From an uncultured Bacteroidia bacterium (GTDB lineage: Bacteria > Bacteroidota > Bacteroidia > Bacteroidales > UBA932), in NCBI GenBank assembly GCA_902780455.1, contig CACZFO010000007.1:1-47325 (forward strand): a stretch of 47,325 bases of DNA, read 5' to 3'. The notes under the pieces are model-generated. The model ran no database searches, was not told the DNA's origin, and was given only the letters and a program-made list of their open reading frames with translations. The position numbers were made by a program, and so were the translations under genes. Position 1 is the stretch's first letter. Each line of letters opens with the position of its first letter. Positions 27,373-35,515 of the stretch are shown piece after piece.

Positions 27373-27408
27373 AGCCCCGGATGCCGCATGAACGCTTCCG
27401 GGGTTTTT
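27373..27408 (+). terminator. Terminator after eno
   Basis: CCCCGGA (27375-27381) pairs with TCCGGGG (27397-27403), followed by five Ts, 43 nt after the eno stop. Confidence 0.9.
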
Positions 27409-27424
27409 CGTGCAAGGAATTTAT

Positions 27425-27432
27425 TATATTTG
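27425..27432 (+). promoter_or_regulatory. -7 promoter element of guaD
   Basis: TATATTTG, 31 nt before the guaD ATG and 17 nt after the eno terminator T-tract. The -33 region overlaps that T-tract and has no clear TTTG. Confidence 0.5.
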
Positions 27433-27462
27433 CATTGTAGCCAAATCAAACAGCTTATAATT

Positions 27463-27930
27463 ATGGACAAGAAAGATTTGATGAGAAGAGCAATCCAGCT
27501 TTCTGACGAGAGCGTGGAGAAGGGCGGCGGGCCATTTGGAGCCGTGATTGCCCGTAATGGAGAAATTGTGGCCGAAGGTTCCAACAACGTTACCCTACAC
27601 TGCGACCCTACTGCCCACGCAGAGGTAACAGCCATACGTAACGCCACCAAGAAACTCGGTACCTTTGACCTTACCGGATGTGAGATATACACATCCTGCG
27701 AACCTTGCCCTATGTGTCTTGGAGCCATATATTGGGCTCACCTGGATAAAATCTACTATGCGAATAACCGCAAGGATGCCGCAAAGATCGGATTTGACGA
27801 TGATTTCATCTATCAGGAGATAGAACTCAAACCGGAAGACCGGCAGAAGAAATCCGAGAAACTGCTCAGGAAGGAAGCCCTTGAGGTCTTCAAGAAATGG
27901 CAGGCAAAAGAAGACAAAACGGAGTACTAG
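27463..27930 (+). CDS. guaD: Guanine deaminase (cytidine deaminase-like fold)
   Basis: GuaD converts guanine to xanthine. The 155-residue protein has the zinc and proton-shuttle motif HAE (His52, Glu54) and PCPMC (Cys82, Cys85 in CEPCPMC). The GAIYWA segment and GFDDDFIYQEI near the C-terminus match the B. subtilis-type GuaD rather than tRNA adenosine deaminase TadA, and the C-terminal ending in Glu-Tyr fits too. Upstream in-frame codons lie in the eno terminator, so ATG 27463 is the start. The stop codon sits in the loop of the gene's own terminator. Confidence 0.88.
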   Translation: MDKKDLMRRAIQLSDESVEKGGGPFGAVIARNGEIVAEGSNNVTLHCDPTAHAEVTAIRNATKKLGTFDLTGCEIYTSCEPCPMCLGAIYWAHLDKIYYANNRKDAAKIGFDDDFIYQEIELKPEDRQKKSEKLLRKEALEVFKKWQAKEDKTEY

Positions 27931-27946
27931 ACAGCACTCCGTTTTT
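27918..27946 (+). terminator. Terminator overlapping the 3' end of guaD
   Basis: AACGGAGT (27918-27925) pairs with ACTCCGTT (27936-27943) and a T-tract follows. The stop TAG (27928-27930) is in the loop. Convergent with cysS. Confidence 0.85.
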
Positions 27947-27968
27947 CTTTTAAATACTCCTGAAGTTC

Positions 27969-29480
27969 TTACATTTCCCAGGTAGTCGTACCGTCTTTGT
28001 TATCCTTGAGCTGTATGCCAAGGGCTTTGAGGGTATCACGAATCTGGTCGCTCTTTCCCCAGTCCTTTGCCGCCCTTGCGGCCTTCCTTTCCTGGATGAT
28101 GTAGTCCATCAGTCCGCCTATGACGCCTGCGGTATTGGACTGTCCGTCTGCAGAGGCTGCGGAGTCTTCATCTACAAGGCCCAGGATCTCCGTAACAACT
28201 TCCTTGAAGAGGCTGTTTATTGCATCTTTTTCCGGTTTTGCCACGCTGACCCTTCCTTCCTTGATATTGTTCACGATCTTCACAATCTCGTAGATGTACG
28301 AAATTGCAACAGGAGTGTTCATGTCGTCGCAGAGGGCGGTGAAAATGTCTTCCCTTATCTTTTTGATTTCCTCAGCGATGCCTTCAGACGAATTATCGGA
28401 TTCCTTGATGGTTTCTGCATCCTTTACTGCCTGCATCAGACGCTTCAGGCCTTTTTCAGCTGCCTGAAGGGCTGCGTTGGAGAAGTCCAGGGTTCCGCGA
28501 TAGTGGGCCTGGAGGATGAAGAAGCGCACCGTCATAGGAGTGTAGGCCTGTTCCAGGTTCGGATTGCTTCCGCTGAAAAGTTCGTCCAAGGTAATGAAGT
28601 TGCCAAGAGACTTGCCCATCTTCCTGCCCTCTATGGTAATCAGGTTGTTGTGCATCCAGTACCTCACACCTCCGGTTCCTCTTTCAGCAAAGTTCTGTGC
28701 CATTTCACACTCGTGGTGAGGGAACATCAGGTCCATGCCGCCGCCGTGGATGTCAAATTCCTTGCCCAGGTATTTTTCTCCCATGGCGGAGCATTCCATG
28801 TGCCAGCCCGGGAAACCGTCGCCCCAAGGAGAAGGCCAACGCATTATATGCTCCGGAGAGGCTTTTTTCCAGAGGGCGAAATCCGCTGAGGAATGCTTGT
28901 CCTGCTGCCCGTCAAGTTCCCTGGTGTTGTGCAGCATCTCGTCAAGGTTGCGGCCGCTCAAGGCTCCGTAATTGTATTTCTGGGCATATTTTGCAACATC
29001 AAAATAAACGGAGCCGTTGCTTACATAGGCGTATCCGTTGTCAATTATCTTCTTTATGAATTCTATCTGCTCTATTATGTGCCCCGAAGCATTAGGCTCG
29101 ATGCTTGGAGGAAGCACGTTCAGCTTGGCCATTGCCTGACGGAAATGAACCGTATAGGTCTGTGCCACTTCCATAGGCTCCAATTGTTCAAGACGGGCCT
29201 TCTTTGCTATCTTGTCCTCTCCCTCGTCGGCATCATGCTCAAGATGGCCTACATCAGTGATGTTACGCACATAACGCACCTTGTACCCTATGTTCCTCAG
29301 CAGACGGACCAGCACGTCAAAAGTAACGCCCGGCCGGGCATGCCCAAGATGAGGGTCTCCGTAAACAGTAGGACCGCAGACATACAGGCCCACTCTTCCG
29401 GGAGTTATGGTTTCCAGTTTTTCCTTTCTTCTGGACAGGGTATTGTAGAGATAGAATTCTCTTTTGATTTCTTCGCTCAT
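27969..29480 (-). CDS. cysS: Cysteinyl-tRNA synthetase
   Basis: The 503-residue class I synthetase charges tRNA-Cys. It has the zinc ligand Cys35 in [15 protein letters not shown], whose HLGH (44-47) is the HIGH signature, zinc residues in HMECSAMG and [10 protein letters not shown], and KMGKS near residue 290. The C-terminal DALR/anticodon region follows. The start ATG at 29480 comes directly after the T-tract of a terminator hairpin, so expression may depend on readthrough or on a promoter at the end of ssb. Confidence 0.97.
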   Translation of the reverse strand: MSEEIKREFYLYNTLSRRKEKLETITPGRVGLYVCGPTVYGDPHLGHARPGVTFDVLVRLLRNIGYKVRYVRNITDVGHLEHDADEGEDKIAKKARLEQLEPMEVAQTYTVHFRQAMAKLNVLPPSIEPNASGHIIEQIEFIKKIIDNGYAYVSNGSVYFDVAKYAQKYNYGALSGRNLDEMLHNTRELDGQQDKHSSADFALWKKASPEHIMRWPSPWGDGFPGWHMECSAMGEKYLGKEFDIHGGGMDLMFPHHECEMAQNFAERGTGGVRYWMHNNLITIEGRKMGKSLGNFITLDELFSGSNPNLEQAYTPMTVRFFILQAHYRGTLDFSNAALQAAEKGLKRLMQAVKDAETIKESDNSSEGIAEEIKKIREDIFTALCDDMNTPVAISYIYEIVKIVNNIKEGRVSVAKPEKDAINSLFKEVVTEILGLVDEDSAASADGQSNTAGVIGGLMDYIIQERKAARAAKDWGKSDQIRDTLKALGIQLKDNKDGTTTWEM

Positions 29481-29517
29481 AAAAAAACATCCGGCGGAGT
29501 TTGGCTGCCGCCGGATG
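29481..29517 (-). terminator. Terminator between ssb and cysS, touching the cysS start codon
   Basis: On the minus strand CATCCGGCGG (29517-29508) pairs with CCGCCGGATG (29497-29488) in a 10-bp GC-rich stem, followed by seven Ts (29487-29481) and then at once by the ATG of cysS. Confidence 0.85.
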
Positions 29518-29525
29518 CAAATTTA
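29518..29525 (-). promoter_or_regulatory. Possible cysS promoter (-7 box) over the ssb stop codon
   Basis: TAAATTTG on the minus strand overlaps the ssb stop TAA (29525-29523). A start site a few bases on would place the terminator hairpin at the extreme 5' end of the cysS mRNA. No good -33 box. Confidence 0.4.
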
Positions 29526-29855
29526 ATCATTTTCCGGCATTGACATTTTCAATGCAACTATTTCACACGAGTATTTGTCCTCTCCGCTTTTGGAAACCCA
29601 TTTGTAATACCTCAGTTTCCCGATAACTTCAAGGAAAACACCTTTCCGGATTTTTGAAAAATCCAGCATGCCCCTGCTAGACCAGGCAGCTATGTTGTGC
29701 CACATGGTCTCTTCCTTGTACAGTCCGTCCTTCCCTTTGTACGCCTCATGCGTGGCAAGAGGAAACCTTATGACGGTTACACCCTCAAGATCGGTCACCT
29801 TGGGGTCTGATCCTACATGCCCCCTCAGTTCCACTTTGTTCAATGTTCTCTCCAT
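29523..29855 (-). CDS. ssb: Single-stranded DNA-binding protein (SSB/OB fold)
   Basis: The 110-residue protein begins MERTLNKVELRGHVGSDPKV and contains the SSB pattern IRFPLATHEAY, TMWHNIAAW and LEVIGKLRYYKWV, an OB fold for ssDNA. It is short and lacks the acidic C-terminal tip (…DIPF type) that recruits partners, ending instead in KMSMPEND; it may be an accessory SSB. The frame is open nine codons further up to 29882, but ATG 29855 matches family starts. Confidence 0.88.
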   Translation of the reverse strand: MERTLNKVELRGHVGSDPKVTDLEGVTVIRFPLATHEAYKGKDGLYKEETMWHNIAAWSSRGMLDFSKIRKGVFLEVIGKLRYYKWVSKSGEDKYSCEIVALKMSMPEND

Positions 29856-29881
29856 AAAATCTCTTAATAATGAACATTGCA

Positions 29882-29969
29882 AAGGAAATCCTCACAAGTA
29901 ACCTGTACCAAATCCTATCCGGATATAACCGATTATAAACGTTTCAAGAATTATGACTCGGATTTCCTT
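29882..29969. repeat. 10-bp inverted repeat upstream of ssb
   Basis: AAGGAAATCC (29882-29891) and GGATTTCCTT (29960-29969) are perfect inverted copies 68 nt apart, with the palindrome ATCCGGAT between them. The role is unknown; the region lies between divergent ssb and the Zn-ribbon gene. Confidence 0.4.
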
Positions 29970-30054
29970 ACAATCGTGGAATATACGGTTTCAAAATCGT
30001 AAGAAAATCAGGGGTAAAGTTTCTTCTTCAAGACACCGTGAACATCGGCCGGCA

Positions 30055-30079
30055 TATATTTGATGTCTTGTTTAGGAGG
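30055..30079 (+). promoter_or_regulatory. -7 element and rare Shine-Dalgarno of the Zn-ribbon gene
   Basis: TATATTTG (30055-30062) is a perfect -7 box. AGGAGG (30074-30079) precedes ATG 30087 by 7 nt, which is unusual in this window where most starts have no SD. It decides the start codon. Confidence 0.55.
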
Positions 30080-30086
30080 GTCTGAA

Positions 30087-30356
30087 ATGAAAGCAAGGAA
30101 GTGTCCGTCATGTGGAAAAGAAGTTGTCGGGCGGGCAGACAAGAGGTTTTGCAGCGACGAATGCCGCATTTTCTACAACAATGCCCTGAGAAAGAAAAGA
30201 CGCAGCAGGAACCTGCCCCAGATAAGGGCCATTGTTGCAAATGTCCGGGAAATAGACAGGGCAGATGCTAAGTTTTTGCTAAAAATGCTCCGGCTGGTTA
30301 GCAAAGTATTCAAAATAATGAGTACCTTCGCTAAAACTAGAAACTACAGGACATGA
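30087..30356 (+). CDS. Small Zn-ribbon protein
   Basis: The 89-residue basic protein has one zinc site CPSCGKEVVGRADKRFCSDEC (two CxxC/CxxxC half-sites, residues 5-25) with KRFCSDECR typical of DUF2116-like Zn-ribbons. The remainder is basic and helical (NALRKKRRSRNL). It may bind nucleic acid, but the role is unknown. The stop overlaps the next gene start in ATGA, so the pair is translationally coupled. Confidence 0.78.
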   Translation: MKARKCPSCGKEVVGRADKRFCSDECRIFYNNALRKKRRSRNLPQIRAIVANVREIDRADAKFLLKMLRLVSKVFKIMSTFAKTRNYRT

Positions 30357-31258
30357 CATCGCTTCGTACATATACCAGCCTTTTTGCTACGGTTCTGGCA
30401 GTGGTTCTCGCTGCCACCTCATGCGTGGAAAACTCATCAAAATACAAACAGCTTCAGGCTCAGCTGGACTCCCTTCAAGGAAACTACGGAACCCAGAAGA
30501 CCCAGTTGAACGAGGTTTTTTCCGTACTCAACGAAGTTGAAGAAGGGCTAAAGGACATACGGCAGAAGGAAGATCTGCTCGCCGTGGAATCACAGAAGGA
30601 CGGAATAGACGTTCCTGAGAGCCAGAGAGTCCGGATAATGGAAGATGTCTATGCGGTAAAAGACGCCATCAACCGCTACAAGGAGAAGATAGAGCAACTC
30701 AAGAAAGACAGCAGCCTCAAGAGCGTGGAATTCAAGAAAAAGCTGAATGCCCTCCATAAAGAACTGGAAGAAAAATCAAGGGCCATCGAGACCCTCCAGA
30801 ACCAGCTCAAGGAAAAAGACCTCATAATCAGCCAGAAGGAGCAGACGATAGACAGCCTTGAGCATCAGGCTTCTGACCTCAAGGAAGACATAACCGTCCT
30901 CACGGGTGAGAAGGAGGAACTCAAAGACAAGGTAGACTCTCAAGACAGAGCCTTGTTCTCGGCTTATTACATCGTGGGAAGCAAGGAAGAACTCATTGAG
31001 GCCGGCGTAATATCCAAGGGCGGGCTTTTCAAGTCTTCCAAAGTATCTTATGAAGCAGAAAAAACATCTTTCATCAAGATAGACTACAGGGAAATCTCCA
31101 CCATCAACACCAATGCCCAGAAGGCCAAGGTACTTTCCAACCACCGCAAGGGAACCTACTCAATTGAGGATGTAGACGGTGAAGCCATCATAAACATCTC
31201 CGATCCCGAGGGATTCTGGGAACAGACCAAGTATCTTGTAATCCAGACCCAGCAATAA
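30353..31258 (+). CDS. Coiled-coil lipoprotein of unknown function
   Basis: The 301-residue protein has a signal peptide with lipobox ATSC (Cys24). Residues about 30-205 form a long coiled coil (repeats such as QLKEKDLIISQKEQTIDSLE). A C-terminal globular part (about 206-301) has a conserved-looking start ALFSAYYIVGSKEELIEAGV. This arrangement is common in Bacteroidota lipoproteins; some have been given adhesin names, which I cannot support here. Likely anchored in the periplasm as a spacer-like protein. Confidence 0.78.
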   Translation: MTSLRTYTSLFATVLAVVLAATSCVENSSKYKQLQAQLDSLQGNYGTQKTQLNEVFSVLNEVEEGLKDIRQKEDLLAVESQKDGIDVPESQRVRIMEDVYAVKDAINRYKEKIEQLKKDSSLKSVEFKKKLNALHKELEEKSRAIETLQNQLKEKDLIISQKEQTIDSLEHQASDLKEDITVLTGEKEELKDKVDSQDRALFSAYYIVGSKEELIEAGVISKGGLFKSSKVSYEAEKTSFIKIDYREISTINTNAQKAKVLSNHRKGTYSIEDVDGEAIINISDPEGFWEQTKYLVIQTQQ

Positions 31259-31291
31259 GCTTCCTGGGACCGGAAAACGGTTGAATCACAC

Positions 31292-33367
31292 ATGAAACAG
31301 AACGTTCTTCTGTGCCCCTCCCCATTGAGGTACGGAGCACCGCAGTTTGACAAGATAAAGGAAGATGACTATCTCCCCGCTTTTGAAAAAGCAATTGAGG
31401 AAGCATATCGCGATATTGATGCAATCGTCTCTAACCCGGAGCCTCCAACATTCAAAAACACTATAGAGGCCTTGGAGTTCTCCGGAGAGAAACTGGACAC
31501 TGTCAGCGGCATCTTCTTCAATCTGAACGAGTGCCTGTCTTCCGACAAGATGCAGCAAATCGCTGAGGAGGTTTCTCCTAAACTTACCCGGCTCTCTTTA
31601 TATACCTTGTTCAACGACAAGCTTTTCCAAAGGGTAAAATCTGTCTACTCCCAAAGAAGGAGACTTCACCTTGACAAGGAGCAGGCCCGGCTCCTGAGCC
31701 GCAAGTTCCGTTCTTTCAAGGAAAACGGTGCCCTTCTGGACGAGGAAGGCAAAAAGCATCTGGCAAAGAATTCCGAAGAGGCCAGCCTTCTTACTCTCAA
31801 GTTTGGCAAGAACGTGCTGGATGCCACCAACGATTTCATCCTCCACCTTACAGACAAGGAAGATGTTGCCGGCCTTCCTGATTACGTACTTGAAGAAGCT
31901 GAAGCGGCAGCAAAGGAACGCAAGATGAAGGGATGGGTTTTTACCCTTCAGGCTCCGAGCTATTCGGCGTTCATGAAGTTTTCTCCAAAGAGAGAACTTA
32001 GAAAGAAGATGTACATGGCATACGGGTCAAGGTGTCTTGGAGGAAAGTACGACAACACTGCAATAATCCGCAGGATACTGGAACTTAGGATGGACAGTGC
32101 CCGCCTGCTGGGATTCAAGAACCCGGCACAGGCTGCCCTGAAGTACAGGATGGCAAAGAATCCGAAAACCGTCAAGACTTTCCTGAACGATCTTCTGGCC
32201 AAGACCCTCCCTTATGCCAAAAAGGACGTGGAACGCATAGAGAAGTTTGCCCAAAAGCATGGATTTGCTGGCAAGGACGGCTCCCGCGTCAGACTTCAGG
32301 GCTGGGACTTTGCCTACTGGAGCGAGAGGCTGCGCAAGAGCCGCTACAATCTCAGCGACGAGGAAACCAAACCTTTCTTCCGTCTTGAAAACGTACAGCA
32401 AAGCCTTTTCGACCTTGCCCGCCGTCTGTACGGAATCAGATTCGTGGAAGCTAAAGACATCCCTGTATATCACAAGGATGTGAAGGTTTACGATGTCCTG
32501 GACAAGGACGGTTCGCATCTGGCCCTTTTCTACAGCGATTTCTATCCACGCGAAAGCAAGAGGGGCGGAGCCTGGATGACTTCTTTCAGGGACAGCGGCG
32601 GAATACCGGAACAGAGGCCTCTGATTTCCATCGTGTGCAACTTTACCAAGCCTACTCCTACCAAACCTTCCCTACTGACATTCGGAGAGGTGACTACCGT
32701 ACTCCACGAGTTCGGCCATGCACTGCACGGCATATTCGGCAAGGGGAAGTACCCTTCTCTTACAGGAACATCCGTAACCCGGGATTTTGTAGAACTCCCA
32801 TCTCAGATAATGGAGAACTGGGCCGTTGAAGAAGAGTTTCTCAAGATGGCAGGACGGCACTATAAGACCGGAGAGGTCATAGGCAAAGACCTTATAGCCA
32901 AGATTAAGCGTGCCCGCAACTACAACAGCGGATATGCCTTTGTACGGCAGCTTGCATTCGGCATCACGGACATGGCCCTGCACACCATGCCTAAGGAAAA
33001 AATCCTTCAGATAAACACTCCTGAAGACCTGGAAAGGCTGGAGAACCGCCTCAAGGACAAATGCAAGCTGATGCCCGCAGTTGAAGGCACCGCTTTCTGC
33101 CCAAGCTTCAACCACATTTTCTCCGGAGGATATGCAGCCGGATATTATTCCTACAAATGGGCGGAAGTGCTGGAGGCAGATGCCTTTTCGCTGTTCAAGA
33201 AGAACGGCATCTTTGACCGGAAGACCGCCGGGAGTTTCAGGGAAAACATCCTGGAGAAAGGCAATCTGGAAGACGCTGACATCCTCTACCGCAACTTCCG
33301 CGGCAGGGATCCAAAGCCTGAGGCCCTGCTCATCAGGGACGGGCTTACCCGGCCTTTACGCAAATGA
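31292..33367 (+). CDS. M3-family oligopeptidase / peptidyl-dipeptidase (Dcp/OpdA type)
   Basis: The 691-residue protein has no signal peptide and is probably cytosolic or periplasm-independent. The zinc motif HEFGH is at residues 472-476 (VLHEFGHALHGIFGKG), with the third ligand Glu expected in VELPSQIMENW. N-terminal helices YLPAFEKAIEEA and the KDGSRVRLQGWDFAYWSER block match the family. Such enzymes trim short peptides after main proteases. Its last 23 nt overlap umuC, which ends on the opposite strand. Confidence 0.93.
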   Translation: MKQNVLLCPSPLRYGAPQFDKIKEDDYLPAFEKAIEEAYRDIDAIVSNPEPPTFKNTIEALEFSGEKLDTVSGIFFNLNECLSSDKMQQIAEEVSPKLTRLSLYTLFNDKLFQRVKSVYSQRRRLHLDKEQARLLSRKFRSFKENGALLDEEGKKHLAKNSEEASLLTLKFGKNVLDATNDFILHLTDKEDVAGLPDYVLEEAEAAAKERKMKGWVFTLQAPSYSAFMKFSPKRELRKKMYMAYGSRCLGGKYDNTAIIRRILELRMDSARLLGFKNPAQAALKYRMAKNPKTVKTFLNDLLAKTLPYAKKDVERIEKFAQKHGFAGKDGSRVRLQGWDFAYWSERLRKSRYNLSDEETKPFFRLENVQQSLFDLARRLYGIRFVEAKDIPVYHKDVKVYDVLDKDGSHLALFYSDFYPRESKRGGAWMTSFRDSGGIPEQRPLISIVCNFTKPTPTKPSLLTFGEVTTVLHEFGHALHGIFGKGKYPSLTGTSVTRDFVELPSQIMENWAVEEEFLKMAGRHYKTGEVIGKDLIAKIKRARNYNSGYAFVRQLAFGITDMALHTMPKEKILQINTPEDLERLENRLKDKCKLMPAVEGTAFCPSFNHIFSGGYAAGYYSYKWAEVLEADAFSLFKKNGIFDRKTAGSFRENILEKGNLEDADILYRNFRGRDPKPEALLIRDGLTRPLRK

Positions 33368-34703
33368 CATCGGAAAGACAGGTTGTGTAATTGGGAGATA
33401 GCCTTTCACGCTTCATCTCCCATTTTTCTTTTCGCTCTGCGATGCCCCCGCTTGCTTTCCTGTTGAATATGGCAGATTCTCCCTGCACTGCAAGATGCAG
33501 GCTGCTACGCCCGTAGCGCCGGTTGACTTCATCCATCAGAAGGTCCACCCTGCGGTTCCTTTCATAATCGGGATGATAATAAAGGTTTTGCTGTATGTGC
33601 CCGTTGGGAACTATCCCGCTTACCGTAACTCCTGCCTTTTTGTAGGCATAGCCAGGAACGTATATCTGTTCAAGAGCCTTGAGGCAACCTTCTACAATAC
33701 CTAGCGAACTGTCCTCCGCCTCAGGGAACTCCACGGCCGCCCGGTTGTAATACTGGGGAAGGTCTTCCCTGAAAAAACTGGTCATCAGGAACACCGTGGC
33801 ATACAGGGCGGAACTGCGCTGGGCCCGCAGTTTCCGGGCGCATGAGGAGGCAAAGTTGGAAACGGCCGTACGTAGCTGCCCCAGGTCCGCCACAAGTTCC
33901 CCAAAACTGCGGCTGGTAGTTATGGTCTGCCTCAACTGCCTGTGGTCCAGCCTTATTACATCTGAACCCAAGAGCTCCTCATATGTTCTAAGCCCACACA
34001 CTCCCATATGCTGCTTTATCCAGTAAGGCCCCCGTTCCACAAAATCTGCGGCAGTGTTCATCCCCATCGCAGAGAACTTTCTCAAAGACCTGTACCCAAC
34101 GCCCCAGACATCTTCCAGCGGTAGCAGCGAAAGGGCCTTCTTCCTCCGGGCTTCCGAGTCTATCATACAATAACCCCTATAACCTGCATACTTCTTTGCA
34201 AACCGGGTTGCCGCCTTTGCAAGTGTCTTTGAATGAGCCGTTCCAACCGATACCGGAATGCCTGTAGCCTTGGTTACACGGGTAACTATCTCCCTCCCCA
34301 GGGAGGCAACCTCCTCTGCCGCCAAAGACCCGAAATCCACAAAAGCCTCATCTATGGAATACACATCCACATTCCTTTCAGCACAACCGGCCTTCCCCAC
34401 AACACCCCTGAGAATCTCCATGGCCCTGCGGCTCATGTCACCGTAAAGAGTATAGTTGGATGAACACATGGCCACCTCCACGCCTTTCCTTATAAACTCC
34501 TCTTCTATCTTGAAGGCCGGCATCCCCATCTTTATCCCGATGGCCTTGGCTTCCGCACTTCTGGATACGGCACAACCGTCGTTGTTGGACAGCACCACAA
34601 CCGGCTTTCCTTCCAAAGACGGATCAAACACCCTCTCGCACGATACAAAGAAGTTGTTGCAATCCATTACCCCAAGAAACCTTCTCTGCTTTTCTTCCTC
34701 CAT
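33345..34703 (-). CDS. umuC: Y-family translesion DNA polymerase (UmuC)
   Basis: UmuC is the catalytic part of Pol V, which copies damaged DNA. The 452-residue protein has the metal ligands Asp14 (MDCNNFF) and Asp118-Glu119 (YSIDEAF), the thumb helix-hairpin-helix region near LPLEDVWGVGYRSL, and a C-terminal ending MKRERLSPNYTT, the typical UmuC tail. It starts 5 nt after umuD in a two-gene unit. The 3' end overlaps the M3 peptidase gene by 23 nt, convergent. Confidence 0.95.
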   Translation of the reverse strand: MEEEKQRRFLGVMDCNNFFVSCERVFDPSLEGKPVVVLSNNDGCAVSRSAEAKAIGIKMGMPAFKIEEEFIRKGVEVAMCSSNYTLYGDMSRRAMEILRGVVGKAGCAERNVDVYSIDEAFVDFGSLAAEEVASLGREIVTRVTKATGIPVSVGTAHSKTLAKAATRFAKKYAGYRGYCMIDSEARRKKALSLLPLEDVWGVGYRSLRKFSAMGMNTAADFVERGPYWIKQHMGVCGLRTYEELLGSDVIRLDHRQLRQTITTSRSFGELVADLGQLRTAVSNFASSCARKLRAQRSSALYATVFLMTSFFREDLPQYYNRAAVEFPEAEDSSLGIVEGCLKALEQIYVPGYAYKKAGVTVSGIVPNGHIQQNLYYHPDYERNRRVDLLMDEVNRRYGRSSLHLAVQGESAIFNRKASGGIAERKEKWEMKRERLSPNYTTCLSDVICVKAG

Positions 34704-34708
34704 GACAG

Positions 34709-35137
34709 TCAGTGCTTTCTGATTTTCTTTATGGCATAAGTCACAACTCCCCAGATCTTGAAGTTCTGGTCAGGTGTTACCTTTATCTTCCTGTACTTAG
34801 GATTCTCCGGTACAAGCCACAGAACATCTTCCGCCCCACCGCCTTCATTCTTCTCAACATGAATCCGCTTGAGCGTAAACTCCCCGTCCACAAAGCATAC
34901 GGCAATATCCCCCTCCGAAGCTGAGAGGCTTTTGTCTATGACAATAAGGTCTCCGTCTTCTATTCCAACCCCTGTCATGGAATCTCCGCTCACCCTTCCG
35001 AAGAAAGTTGCTGACGGATTCTTCACCAGTTCCTGGTTCAGATCTATTCCGCCCTCAAGATAATCTTGTGCCGGCGAAGGGAAACCTGCCTTGATTCCCC
35101 CATCCGCCAAAGGCAACACCAGTGACTTTTTTTTCAT
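34709..35137 (-). CDS. umuD: UmuD-like S24 autoprotease
   Basis: UmuD is cleaved after DNA damage to activate UmuC. With the start at 35137 the protein has 142 residues, the usual size. The cleavage site Ala17-Gly18 (IKAGFPSPA), the nucleophile Ser53 (GDSMTG) and the general base Lys90 (FTLKRIH) are all present. The frame is open upstream to 35236, but that part carries a short operator-like palindrome and is not UmuD-like. RecA-dependent self-cleavage is known for the family. Confidence 0.94.
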   Translation of the reverse strand: MKKKSLVLPLADGGIKAGFPSPAQDYLEGGIDLNQELVKNPSATFFGRVSGDSMTGVGIEDGDLIVIDKSLSASEGDIAVCFVDGEFTLKRIHVEKNEGGGAEDVLWLVPENPKYRKIKVTPDQNFKIWGVVTYAIKKIRKH

Positions 35138-35177
35138 TAAAATTAAACTCAGATGCTTTTCCTCATATTGCTGAATT

Positions 35178-35193
35178 AGTTTAATTGTAAACT
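35178..35193. promoter_or_regulatory. AGTTTA-N4-TAAACT palindrome upstream of umuD
   Basis: A perfect 6-bp inverted repeat with a 4-nt spacer, 41 nt before the umuD ATG. It is a possible operator, though AT-rich and short; nothing in the window identifies a repressor. Confidence 0.35.
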
Positions 35194-35266
35194 TTTCATC
35201 TGCACGATAAATGGGGGGGAGGGTACATACTTTCATGAATAAAAAACAGATAAATATTAAAAGATA

Positions 35267-35374
35267 TTACCTGTCATCTCTGATGATTGAAATCTTCACT
35301 TCCTTTGAATCACCGATAGTTTCCTCGATGAAGGCTTCTATCTCGCTGCTGAAAAGGATGTTGTAGTTGTTCAT
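35267..35374 (-). CDS. Putative 35-aa small protein upstream of umuDC
   Basis: An ATG-to-TAA frame of 36 codons starts MNNYNILFSS and ends KISIIRDDR. It is acidic, with an amphipathic central segment (EIEAFIEETIG), and it follows a perfect -7 box (35432-35425) on the same strand as umuD, 130 nt upstream of it. No homologue is recognised. It may be a small regulator transcribed with umuDC, or simply a leader ORF. Confidence 0.5.
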   Translation of the reverse strand: MNNYNILFSSEIEAFIEETIGDSKEVKISIIRDDR

Positions 35375-35424
35375 AATCTTATGTTTTTATTTGTTTTACT
35401 TTCTGTTTCCTTTATTTGACGATG

Positions 35425-35432
35425 CAAAGGTA
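35425..35432 (-). promoter_or_regulatory. -7 promoter element of the small ORF-umuD-umuC unit
   Basis: TACCTTTG on the minus strand is a perfect TAnnTTTG match, 50 nt before the small ORF. Its upstream part is occupied by the TTGACA-N5-TGTCAA palindrome rather than a clean -33 box. Confidence 0.55.
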
Positions 35433-35442
35433 TAGCCGCATT

Positions 35443-35459
35443 TTGACAGGTTGTGTCAA
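35443..35459. promoter_or_regulatory. Candidate operator TTGACAGGTTGTGTCAA
   Basis: A perfect 6-bp inverted repeat with a 5-nt spacer lies between the divergent umu unit and the SGNH gene. Leftward it covers the -33 region of the umu promoter; rightward it overlaps TTTG (35442-35445), which is followed after 21 nt by TTTATTTG (35467-35474). A bound regulator would affect both directions. Confidence 0.5.
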
Positions 35460-35515
35460 TGTGCGATTTATTTGAAAATTCTTACCTTGCATACCGTAAT
35501 TTTTATGGTTTTGTC

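Noticed and set aside
29481..29517. T-box riboswitch for cysS
   Set aside because: The leader is too short, and no T-box bulge, specifier loop or conserved T-box sequence is visible.
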